Shown here: positions 1 through 6,033 of the stretch, in pieces | How the letters are laid out: each line of letters starts with the position of its first letter | Position numbering within the stretch: position 1 is the first letter of the stretch | DNA from: Cypionkella sp. | GTDB lineage: Bacteria; Pseudomonadota; Alphaproteobacteria; Rhodobacterales; Rhodobacteraceae | Assembly (NCBI GenBank): GCA_018063485.1 | Contig: JAGPBG010000124.1 | Coordinates: 1-6,759, forward strand | Direction of reading: 5' to 3' | DNA length: 6,759 nt | Notes under the pieces: generated by a model | The model's database searches: none | What the model saw: the letters and a program-made list of their open reading frames with translations, nothing else | What the model was told of the DNA's origin: nothing | Position numbers and translations under genes: made by a program

Positions 1-1499
1 TCAAGGCTCATGTCGAATTTCTCCAACACCCCTTCGTCCTTGACGCGCTGTCCGTTCACTGTGGTCCAACCGCCCGCCAGCTCCCAATCTGCACGAGTTG
101 CGAAATCTTCCAGCGTCTTGATGCCATCCAGGGCCAAGGCTTCCAGCATTTGCGGGGTAAGGCCATCAAATTCAACCAGAGAATCCTCGACCCCCAAGGC
201 CCGCGCAGCCTCCATCGCCTTGATATTGCCAGCTTCCAGATAATCACGCGCGCGCGCCTGCAATTCGCCTGCTGTGCCTTCGTCGAAGCCGTCGATGGAC
301 AAAAGCTCGTCCTGATCGACATAGGCCACTTCTTCCAGATTGGCGAAGCCCTCGGAAACCAGAAGTTGCGCCATCATCTCGTCAACGTCCAAAGCCTCCA
401 TGAACAACTTGGTCCGCTCGGCGAATTCTGCCTGACGGCGCGATGATTCGTCCGATTCGGTCATGATGTCGATATCAAGGCCCGTCAATTGACTGGCAAG
501 CCGCACGTTTTGGCCGCGCCGGCCAATGGCCAGCGAAAGCTGCTCATCGGGCACCACCACTTCGATCTTGCCAGCGTCATCGTCGATCACAACCTTGGAC
601 ACTTCGGCAGGCTGCAAAGCGTTCACAAGGAACGTCGCCTGATCCTGATTCCATGGAATGATGTCGATCTTTTCGCCTTGCAATTCGTTCACAACGGCCT
701 GCACCCGGCTGCCGCGCATACCGACGCAGGCACCTACCGGATCAATCGAGTTGTCGTAGGAAATCACGGCGATTTTGGCGCGTGAACCCGGATCGCGGGC
801 AACGGCCTTGATCTCGATGATGCCGTCATAGATCTCGGGCACTTCCATCTTGAACAGTTCAGCCATGAATTGCGGGTCGGTCCGCGACAGGAAAACCTGC
901 GGGCCACGGGCTTCGCGGCGGACATCCTTGATGTAGCAGCGGATGCGGTCGTTCGGGCGATAGGCTTCGCGGCCGATCTTTTCGTTGCGACGCAGAATCG
1001 CTTCGCCCCGACCGATATCGACGATCAGATTCCCATATTCCTCACGCTTGACCTGACCATTGATGATCGTGCCTTTGCGGTCCTTGAATTCTTCATACTG
1101 ACGATCCCGCTCGGCTTCACGGACCTTTTGCAAGATTACCTGTTTGGCACTTTGCGCGGCAATCCGGCCCAGTTCAACCGGGGGAACCTCGTCAATGATC
1201 TCATCACCGATCTGCGGATCGGCAAGATAGTCTTTCGCCTGTTTGACCGTCACCTGAGCATGGTGATTCTCAACCGCGTCATCCTCAACTACAGTGCGGA
1301 TGCGGGCAAAACTGGCGCGACCGGTCTTGCGATCAATCTTGACGCGGATATCCATCTCGGCGCCGTAGCGCGATTTTGCGGCCCGGGCGAGACTGTCTTC
1401 CATCGCCTGAATAACCAGTTCAGGATCAATCATCTTCTCGCGGGCAACCGCCTCGGCGGTCTGAAGAAGCTCAAGCTGGTTGGCTGAGGTAATCGCCAT
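1..1499 (-). CDS. nusA: Transcription termination/antitermination factor NusA, 3' end cut by window edge
   Basis: NusA binds RNA polymerase and nascent RNA and controls pausing, intrinsic termination and rrn antitermination in the cytoplasm. The minus strand stays open for 499 codons from ATG at 1499 to the window edge. The protein begins MAITSANQLELLQTAEAVAR, the typical NusA N-terminal polymerase-binding domain (about residues 1-130). An S1 RNA-binding domain follows at about 138-200 (GTIINGQVKREEYGN, with the G at 143), then KH1 with GMRG at 260-263 and KH2 with GRRG at 326-329. Two helix-hairpin-helix acidic-repeat-like segments lie at about 370-417 and 425-470, the C-terminal extension found in proteobacterial NusA. 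The reading ends at ...FDMSL, so only a short tail is probably missing. A GGAG lies 6 nt before the ATG, and the gene starts 16 nt after the rimP stop, indicating one operon. Identification is secure from the domain order. Confidence 0.97.
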   Translation of the reverse strand, partial: MAITSANQLELLQTAEAVAREKMIDPELVIQAMEDSLARAAKSRYGAEMDIRVKIDRKTGRASFARIRTVVEDDAVENHHAQVTVKQAKDYLADPQIGDEIIDEVPPVELGRIAAQSAKQVILQKVREAERDRQYEEFKDRKGTIINGQVKREEYGNLIVDIGRGEAILRRNEKIGREAYRPNDRIRCYIKDVRREARGPQVFLSRTDPQFMAELFKMEVPEIYDGIIEIKAVARDPGSRAKIAVISYDNSIDPVGACVGMRGSRVQAVVNELQGEKIDIIPWNQDQATFLVNALQPAEVSKVVIDDDAGKIEVVVPDEQLSLAIGRRGQNVRLASQLTGLDIDIMTESDESSRRQAEFAERTKLFMEALDVDEMMAQLLVSEGFANLEEVAYVDQDELLSIDGFDEGTAGELQARARDYLEAGNIKAMEAARALGVEDSLVEFDGLTPQMLEALALDGIKTLEDFATRADWELAGGWTTVNGQRVKDEGVLEKFDMSL

Positions 1500-1515
1500 T
1501 GGTCACTCCACAGGA

Positions 1516-2121
1516 TCAGTGTTTTGTTATTTCCGGGGCGTCGTCCTCGTCGCCCTCGGTTTCTTCGATTTCGTCAAACTTGCTTTCGTCCACCTCGGCG
1601 CTGGCCTTTTTCTGGCGCAACATCTCGGCAATCAGATCATCAGTCAGGATCAACTTGGCGTCCGAAAGCCATTCAAATTGCAGCCCGATGGTCACGGCTT
1701 CCTTGCCGTCCTCAATCTCGATCAGCACCTCATCGCCATCGGTGCCGCGCAGTATGCCTTTGAACCTGCGACGACCGTCGATCAATTCGGTGGTTTCAAC
1801 GCGGGCCTCGTAATCAACCCACATGTCAAAGTCCTTCAGCCGTGTCAGCGGGCGGTCGATTCCGGGCGAAGACACCTCAAGAACATAATTGTCTTCGATT
1901 GGATCTTCCACATCCAACACGGCAGAAACAGCGGTGGAAATCTCACCGCAATCGTCTACTTCGATGCCACCGTCAGGCCTGTCGGCCATGATCTGAAGCG
2001 TGCGCGTGGCACCACCCATCAATCGGATACGGACCAGCTCAAAGCCCATTCCCTCGATCACGGGGGTGACTATCTCGGCCAAACGGCGATCAATGGCGGT
2101 CTTGGCGATCAGATCAGACAT
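1516..2121 (-). CDS. rimP: Ribosome maturation factor RimP (30S assembly)
   Basis: RimP binds free 30S subunits and assists late 30S maturation. The 201-residue protein has the N-terminal alpha/beta domain (about 1-90) ending in the family signature [12 protein letters not shown] (81-92), then the SH3-like C-terminal domain (about 93-165, with FKGILRG at 120-126). A strongly acidic tail (about 176-197, many D/E) extends past the usual length of roughly 150 residues; acidic extensions are common in alphaproteobacterial homologues as far as I recall. I chose ATG at 2121 because GAAGG lies about 5 nt upstream. The in-frame TTG at 2139 would put the start inside the terminator U-tract. It is followed after 16 nt by nusA, the conserved rimP-nusA order. 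Its 5' leader carries a terminator hairpin, so expression is probably attenuated. Confidence 0.95.
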   Translation of the reverse strand: MSDLIAKTAIDRRLAEIVTPVIEGMGFELVRIRLMGGATRTLQIMADRPDGGIEVDDCGEISTAVSAVLDVEDPIEDNYVLEVSSPGIDRPLTRLKDFDMWVDYEARVETTELIDGRRRFKGILRGTDGDEVLIEIEDGKEAVTIGLQFEWLSDAKLILTDDLIAEMLRQKKASAEVDESKFDEIEETEGDEDDAPEITKH

Positions 2122-2131
2122 GGCAGCCTTC

Positions 2132-2159
2132 AAAAACAAAAAACGGGCCCACAGGCCCG
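2132..2159 (-). terminator. Intrinsic terminator (attenuator) immediately upstream of rimP
   Basis: Read on the minus strand, CGGGCC (2159-2154), loop TGTG and GGCCCG (2149-2144) form a perfect 6-bp all-GC stem. It is followed at once by six T, a G and five T. The U-tract ends about 10 nt before the rimP ATG, leaving no room for a promoter downstream. It must therefore act within the rimP transcript, and also on any read-through from the LacI-family gene upstream. On the plus strand no T-run follows, so it is unidirectional. Confidence 0.85.
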
Positions 2160-2216
2160 GATGTGAGGTTCGGTAGCTTCAGGTTTGGACCCTGAAACAT
2201 CTGTTGCGCCTCACAT
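2144..2216 (-). promoter_or_regulatory. Structured rimP leader (putative transcription attenuator)
   Basis: On the minus strand ATGTGAGG (2216-2209) pairs perfectly with CCTCACAT (2168-2161). The enclosed region holds a second hairpin, TTCAGG (2196-2191), a 7-nt loop and CCTGAA (2183-2178). The terminator hairpin begins one base after the closing stem. Nested structure followed by a terminator and the SD is the architecture of a leader attenuator. From memory, a rimP leader attenuator family has been described in bacteria; I cannot say whether this matches it. The sequence shows pairing potential only. If the promoter overlaps the outer repeat, that repeat would act as DNA rather than RNA. 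Confidence 0.6.
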
Positions 2217-2240
2217 AGACAGGAACGGGATGATTGGCAA
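2212..2240 (-). promoter_or_regulatory. Candidate sigma-70 promoter for rimP-nusA
   Basis: On the minus strand TTGCCA (2240-2235) is followed after exactly 17 nt by TATGTG (2217-2212). The -35 is good and the -10 weak. Initiation would fall near 2205, which would exclude the distal arm of the outer leader stem from the RNA. This promoter and the complete RNA stem are therefore competing readings. A promoter inside the 3' end of the LacI-family gene is equally possible. Confidence 0.3.
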
Positions 2241-2269
2241 GTGGTTCATCTTGGCCGGCGAACCTTGGC

Positions 2270-3301
2270 TCACCTGCGAGGTGGCACCGGGCCGGTTGAT
2301 TGGCCGATGATCAATTCAGCCTCAAGCAACATGGTCTTAGGCGCGGAATTGGGATCAGCAATGGTTTCCAACAGCATCGCCGCCGCCAGCCGCCCGGCCT
2401 CGCGCACCGATGATCTGGTTGCAGTGAAGATCGGCACATCCTCGCCGTTTCGAATATAGCCCAACTCGTCATCATGGATGATCACAGAAATATCCCGCCC
2501 GATCACCAGACCGCGCCGTTCAATCGCCCTGCGGACGCCTATCGCCATGATCATGGACGACACTAGGAATGCCGTTGGCGGATCGGGCTGATCCAAAATC
2601 ACATCGGCGATACGGTAACCATTGCCTTCGGTCATTTCCGCAGAGGCCATCAGCGCCGAATCAGCCTCTATTCCGCGCGCTGCAAGCGATTCGCAATAGC
2701 CCTTTCGGCGGCGAATGGCGAAATCCATGAATTCCAACCCGTTGGCCAAAGCAATGCGCCGGTGCCCCAGATCAAGCAGGAAACTGGTGGCGCGCGCGAA
2801 AGCGCGCCGGTTGTTCACATCCACCCAAGAATAGGGCAATTTCGCTCCGGTTGCACGGCCATGCACGACGAAAGGCAATGCCAACTCGCGCAAAAGCGTG
2901 ATTCTCGGATCATTCTGAATGGGGGAATGCACAATTACCCCATCCACCGTGCCACGGGATTTAAGTTCCCGATAGTTCCGCGATTCATCGTTATCAGGCA
3001 CGATAGACAAAACCATGTCATAACCGGCGCGGGAATAAGTCTCACCGGCACCGGCAATGAAATCGGCAAAAATCGGATTCACGATTTCATGCCGCGATGC
3101 AATGGGGATCACATGCCCCACTGCCATCGCGCGACCCGTGGCGAGGCTGATCGCCCTGGTATTTGGAATGTAGTGATAGCGCCGCGCTGCGGCCACGATC
3201 TTTTCCCGCGTGATCTTATTGACCTCGGGGTAGCCGTTCAGCGCGCGGCTGACGGTGGTGGGCGAAAGGCCCAACTTCTCTGCAAGCTCCTTCAGGTTCA
3301 T
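2270..3301 (-). CDS. aglR: LacI-family transcriptional repressor, probable alpha-glucoside regulator AglR
   Basis: A 343-residue sugar-responsive DNA-binding regulator of usual LacI/GalR length. Residues 1-23 form the LacI helix-turn-helix (LKELAEKLGLSPTTVSRALNG). The hinge lies around 45-58 (YIPNTRAISLATGRA). The periplasmic-binding-protein-like effector domain follows from about 60, with typical landmarks GVIVHSP (121-127), WVDVNN (159-164), LLDLGHRRIA (175-184) and a C-terminal TMLLEAELIIGQSTG. It starts at ATG 3301; no clear SD precedes it, so translation may be weak, as is common for repressors. It is divergent from the alpha-glucoside transporter operon, and an operator-like site lies 8 nt before its start, suggesting autorepression. 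The family and repressor role are secure. The aglR name and sugar specificity are inferred from the neighbours. It reads toward rimP, but the 2144-2159 terminator lies between them. Confidence 0.9.
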   Translation of the reverse strand: MNLKELAEKLGLSPTTVSRALNGYPEVNKITREKIVAAARRYHYIPNTRAISLATGRAMAVGHVIPIASRHEIVNPIFADFIAGAGETYSRAGYDMVLSIVPDNDESRNYRELKSRGTVDGVIVHSPIQNDPRITLLRELALPFVVHGRATGAKLPYSWVDVNNRRAFARATSFLLDLGHRRIALANGLEFMDFAIRRRKGYCESLAARGIEADSALMASAEMTEGNGYRIADVILDQPDPPTAFLVSSMIMAIGVRRAIERRGLVIGRDISVIIHDDELGYIRNGEDVPIFTATRSSVREAGRLAAAMLLETIADPNSAPKTMLLEAELIIGQSTGPVPPRR

Positions 3302-3308
3302 GCGACTA

Positions 3309-3322
3309 CCAAACCGCTATCA
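3309..3322. promoter_or_regulatory. Candidate LacI-type operator next to the repressor start
   Basis: CCAAACCGCTATCA contains CAAACCGCT, the same 9-base core found on the opposite strand in the site at 3495-3510 beside the transport operon. It has the AAA-N-CG-N-TTT style of LacI-family operators with a degenerate right half (TATC instead of TTTG). Its place in the 5' untranslated region of the repressor gene fits autoregulation. Confidence 0.45.
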
Positions 3323-3464
3323 ATTCTACCATAGGCTAGTGCCATGGCTGCCACAGGTCAAAGCCAAACTCGCCACGCCAATAAGTGAGCATATTCCAGG
3401 AAAATCTCAGAAACCGAGCGGTGATGATAATGGCCCGCCATTGATTTTACATCCGCTGATTGAC

Positions 3465-3493
3465 TTGACGACTCTTATCCAGCAGGGTGAAGT
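3465..3493 (+). promoter_or_regulatory. Candidate aglE promoter (weak -10)
   Basis: TTGACG (3465-3470) is a good -35, followed after 17 nt by TGAAGT (3488-3493), a poor -10. Initiation near 3500 would fall inside the candidate operator at 3495-3510, a classic arrangement for repression. An overlapping TTGACT at 3460 and a TATAGG at 3554 are alternatives without convincing partners. The -35 is the only strong part of this call. Confidence 0.3.
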
Positions 3494-3494
3494 C

Positions 3495-3510
3495 TCCAAA
3501 GCGGTTTGAA
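3495..3510. promoter_or_regulatory. Candidate LacI-family operator upstream of aglE
   Basis: The site is an imperfect palindrome. CAAA (3497-3500), GCGG and TTTG (3505-3508) are flanked by a further matching T/A pair at 3495 and 3510. Read on the minus strand it is CAAACCGCTTTG, which differs by one central base pair from a perfect dyad and has the central CG of LacI-family operators. It lies 75 nt upstream of the aglE start, and its core recurs at the repressor gene's own start. Confidence 0.6.
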
Positions 3511-3584
3511 TCATACCCTACCGCCGGAACTGAGCCACAACATCCCGGCACATTATAGGGGGTGTAATCATCGGGAGGATGAAA

Positions 3585-4937
3585 ATGAAATTCAGATTTC
3601 TGACAGGCGCGGCAGTGCTCGCACTTCTGGCAGGGGCTGCGCAATCGCAGGACTTGAAATTTGCGCCGGGGGAGGATGCCCGTTTCCACTGGGACAGCTA
3701 TGAAGCCCTGAAATCGGTAGACCTCAAGGGCCAAAGCCTGAAAATTGACGGTCCTTGGGGCGGGGCGGATAAGGAGCTGTTTGAAAGTGTGATCGCCTAT
3801 TTCAGGGCTGCAACCGGTGCCGATGTGGAATACACCGGTGGCGACGGCTTTGAACAACGGATCATGATCGACGTTGAGGCAGGCTCCCCCCCGAATATCG
3901 CCGTGATCCCGCAGCCCGGCCTTGCCGCCGATCTGGCCAAGCGCGGAAAACTGACGGCTCTGCCCGCAGAAACCACCGATTGGCTCAAGGCCAACTATGC
4001 CGCAGGTCAATCCTGGGTTGATCTGTCTACCTTTGTCGGAGCTGATGGCGCCAAGGCGCTTTACGGCATGTTTTACAAGGTCGATGTGAAATCCCTGGTC
4101 TGGTATGTGCCCGAGAATTTCAAGGATGCCGGCTATGAAGTGCCGACAACCATGGAAGACCTCAAGGCGCTGACCGAAAAGATCGTTGCCGATGGCGGCA
4201 CGCCATGGTGCATCGGTCTGGGTTCGGGACCGGCAACCGGCTGGCCTGCGACCGATTGGGTCGAAGATATGATGCTGCGCAACAATACCCCAGCCGATTA
4301 TGACGCCTGGGTGAGCAATGAAATGAAGTTCGACGATCCCAAGGTGGTCGCCGCCATCGACGATTTCGGCTGGTTCGCCCGCAATGACAAATTCGTCGCC
4401 GGTGGCGCGGGTGCCGTTGGCTCGACCGACTTCCGCGACAGCCCCAAGGGCCTGTTTACCTCGCCGCCCCAGTGCTACATGCACCGTCAGGCCAGCTTTA
4501 TCCCGTCGTTCTTCCCCGAAGGCACGGTTGTGGGCCAAGACGCGGACTTCTTCTACTTCCCGGCCTATGCCGGCAAGGATCTGGGCAAGCCGGTTCTTGG
4601 CGCGGGCACCATGTTCGTGATCACCAAAGACAGCCCGGTTGCAGAAGAGTTCATCAAGTTCCTGCAAACCCCGATCGCGCATGAGATCTGGATGGCGCAA
4701 AAGGGCTTCCTGACCCCGATGAGGGGGGTAAACCCGGATGCCTATGGCGATTCGACCCTGAAAAAGATGGGCGACATTCTGTTGAATGCCGACACCTTCC
4801 GCTTTGACGGATCCGATCTGATGCCAGGTGCCATTGGGGCCGGAGTATTCTGGACTGGCATGGTCGATTACGTCTCGGGCAAGGATGCAACCACCGTTGC
4901 AACCGATATCCAGCGCACCTGGGACAGCATCAAGTAA
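3585..4937 (+). CDS. aglE: Alpha-glucoside ABC transporter, periplasmic substrate-binding protein AglE
   Basis: A 450-residue extracellular solute-binding protein that captures alpha-glucosides (sucrose, maltose or trehalose in characterised relatives) and delivers them to the membrane permeases. It starts with a Sec signal peptide: MKFRF, a hydrophobic core LTGAAVLALLAGAA (6-19), and probable cleavage near AQS-Q (about 21). The mature part reads as a family 1 sugar-binding protein, with IDGPWGGADKELFESVIAYF (54-73), YTGGDGFEQRI (83-93) and SPPNIAVIPQPG (101-112). Its length suits AglE. There are two ATGs in frame, at 3579 and 3585. The strong GGGAGG at 3573-3578 touches the first and lies 6 nt before the second, so I chose 3585. 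An intrinsic terminator follows 9 nt after the stop, before aglF. The family call is secure; the alpha-glucoside specificity rests on resemblance to AglE and the operon partners. Confidence 0.92.
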   Translation: MKFRFLTGAAVLALLAGAAQSQDLKFAPGEDARFHWDSYEALKSVDLKGQSLKIDGPWGGADKELFESVIAYFRAATGADVEYTGGDGFEQRIMIDVEAGSPPNIAVIPQPGLAADLAKRGKLTALPAETTDWLKANYAAGQSWVDLSTFVGADGAKALYGMFYKVDVKSLVWYVPENFKDAGYEVPTTMEDLKALTEKIVADGGTPWCIGLGSGPATGWPATDWVEDMMLRNNTPADYDAWVSNEMKFDDPKVVAAIDDFGWFARNDKFVAGGAGAVGSTDFRDSPKGLFTSPPQCYMHRQASFIPSFFPEGTVVGQDADFFYFPAYAGKDLGKPVLGAGTMFVITKDSPVAEEFIKFLQTPIAHEIWMAQKGFLTPMRGVNPDAYGDSTLKKMGDILLNADTFRFDGSDLMPGAIGAGVFWTGMVDYVSGKDATTVATDIQRTWDSIK

Positions 4938-4946
4938 TCGAGATTT

Positions 4947-4980
4947 CCCTCGCCCGGCACTGTCCGGGCGAGGGTCTTTT
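4947..4980 (+). terminator. Intrinsic terminator between aglE and aglF
   Basis: CCCTCGCCCGG (4947-4957) pairs perfectly with CCGGGCGAGGG (4964-4974), giving an 11-bp GC-rich stem with a 6-nt loop (CACTGT), followed by TCTTTT. No promoter is obvious in the 60 nt before aglF, so the element probably terminates only part of transcription. It may also protect the 3' end of aglE mRNA from exonucleases, giving more binding protein than permease. Confidence 0.85.
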
Positions 4981-5040
4981 GTTACACCCGCCAGTTTGGG
5001 ACGTTACCCACAAAAAAAGCCGTTTTCGGGGGAGAGTCTG

Positions 5041-6033
5041 ATGGAGCAGTTCGGCATGGCCGCTGTCACGATTCTGGTCGGCGTCTTTGGCTGCGTAACC
5101 TTTTTCTATCTGTCAAACCTGCTTCTTGACCGAATTTACCCTGCCACGGGGCCGCGCGCCGGGGCCAATATCAATACCGCCAACCGGATCAGGCCTTGGC
5201 TCTTTCTGCTCCCCGCGCTGCTGTTGCTGATGGTTTACCTTGTCTATCCAGTGTTCGTTTCGGTCTATCTGTCGTTCATGGACGCCACCGGAGAGAATTT
5301 CGTAGGCGCTGACAACTACATCTGGCTGGTCAATGATGGGAAGTTTCGCGAAAGCATGGTGAACAACCTGCTTTGGCTGGTGTTTGTTCCCGCCGCCTCG
5401 ACCTTTTTCGGTCTGGTAGCCGCCGCTGTAACAGACCGAATTCGCTGGGGAAATTTCGCCAAGGCCATGATCTTCATGCCAATGGCGATTTCTTTCGTCG
5501 GGGCGGCAGTCATTTGGAAACTGGTTTACGAGTATCGCCCCGCCGGACAGCAACAAATCGGCATCCTGAACGCCATCTGGACTTCCATGGGCGGTGAGCC
5601 GCAAACGTGGCTCACCTCGCCGGTGGTCAATTCATTCCTGTTGATGATCGTACTGGTTTGGATTCAAACCGGCTTCGCCATGGTGATCCTCTCCGCCGCC
5701 CTGCGCGGCATCCCCGAGGAAACCATAGAAGCCGCAATCCTTGACGGGGCCTCGCCGTTTCAGATCTTCATGAAGATCAAGGTGCCGCAGATCTGGGGCA
5801 CCATTCTGGTGGTCTGGACCACGATCACCATCACCGTCCTCAAAGTGTTCGACATCGTTCTGACGATGACAAACGGCCAATGGGGCACGCAGGTTCTGGC
5901 CAATCTGATGTTTGACTGGATGTTTCGCGGCAATGACACCGGGCGCGCGTCGACGGCCGCGATCGTTATCATGTTGATGGTGACGCCGATCATGATCTGG
6001 AACATCCGCAATGCAGCAAGGGAGTCCCGCTGA
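5041..6033 (+). CDS. aglF: Alpha-glucoside ABC transporter permease AglF
   Basis: A 330-residue inner-membrane subunit that forms half of the sugar channel. An extra N-terminal membrane segment (about 5-30) precedes a short hydrophilic linker and the MalF-type core, which begins at RPWLFLLPALLLLMVYLVYP (51-70). Further membrane segments lie near 105-130, 141-160, 197-220, 253-274 and 304-322. The ABC permease EAA loop is at about 230-251 (EAAILDGASPFQIFMKIKVPQI), the contact site for the ATPase subunit. I chose ATG 5041 because GGGGGAG lies about 6 nt upstream and the membrane segment follows directly; the longer open frame back to 4828 overlaps aglE and the terminator. The stop overlaps the aglG start by one base (TGATG), so the two are translationally coupled. 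It pairs with AglG as a heterodimer. Confidence 0.94.
   Translation: MEQFGMAAVTILVGVFGCVTFFYLSNLLLDRIYPATGPRAGANINTANRIRPWLFLLPALLLLMVYLVYPVFVSVYLSFMDATGENFVGADNYIWLVNDGKFRESMVNNLLWLVFVPAASTFFGLVAAAVTDRIRWGNFAKAMIFMPMAISFVGAAVIWKLVYEYRPAGQQQIGILNAIWTSMGGEPQTWLTSPVVNSFLLMIVLVWIQTGFAMVILSAALRGIPEETIEAAILDGASPFQIFMKIKVPQIWGTILVVWTTITITVLKVFDIVLTMTNGQWGTQVLANLMFDWMFRGNDTGRASTAAIVIMLMVTPIMIWNIRNAARESR

Noticed and set aside
870..2166. Plus-strand open frames of 205 and 228 codons opposite nusA and rimP
   Set aside because: They lie antisense to unmistakable nusA and rimP; the translations show no family features and the second crosses the rimP-nusA junction and the leader terminator.
2161..2216. 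tRNA or tRNA-like gene before rimP (as metY precedes rimP in enterobacteria)
   Set aside because: The 8-bp outer stem and inner hairpin do not make a cloverleaf: there is no GTTCRA T-loop in place, no D-loop GG and the region is too short.
2762..3334. 190-codon plus-strand frame opposite the LacI-family gene
   Set aside because: It lies within the coding region of a complete LacI-type protein, has no SD and no recognisable domain.
3341..3348. Perfect 8-bp palindrome GCCATGGC in the divergent intergenic region
   Set aside because: It is short, expected by chance in GC-rich DNA, and unrelated to the operator motif shared by the two genes.
3447..4700. Long 417-codon open frame on the minus strand opposite aglE
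   Set aside because: It is antisense to a clear binding-protein gene in GC-rich DNA, where long mirror frames are common. Its translation is rich in G, H and R with no recognisable domain, and it also spans the promoter/operator region.
4828..5040. 71-codon upstream extension of aglF in the same frame
   Set aside because: It would overlap the aglE end and the intrinsic terminator; a good SD and a membrane segment support ATG 5041 instead.
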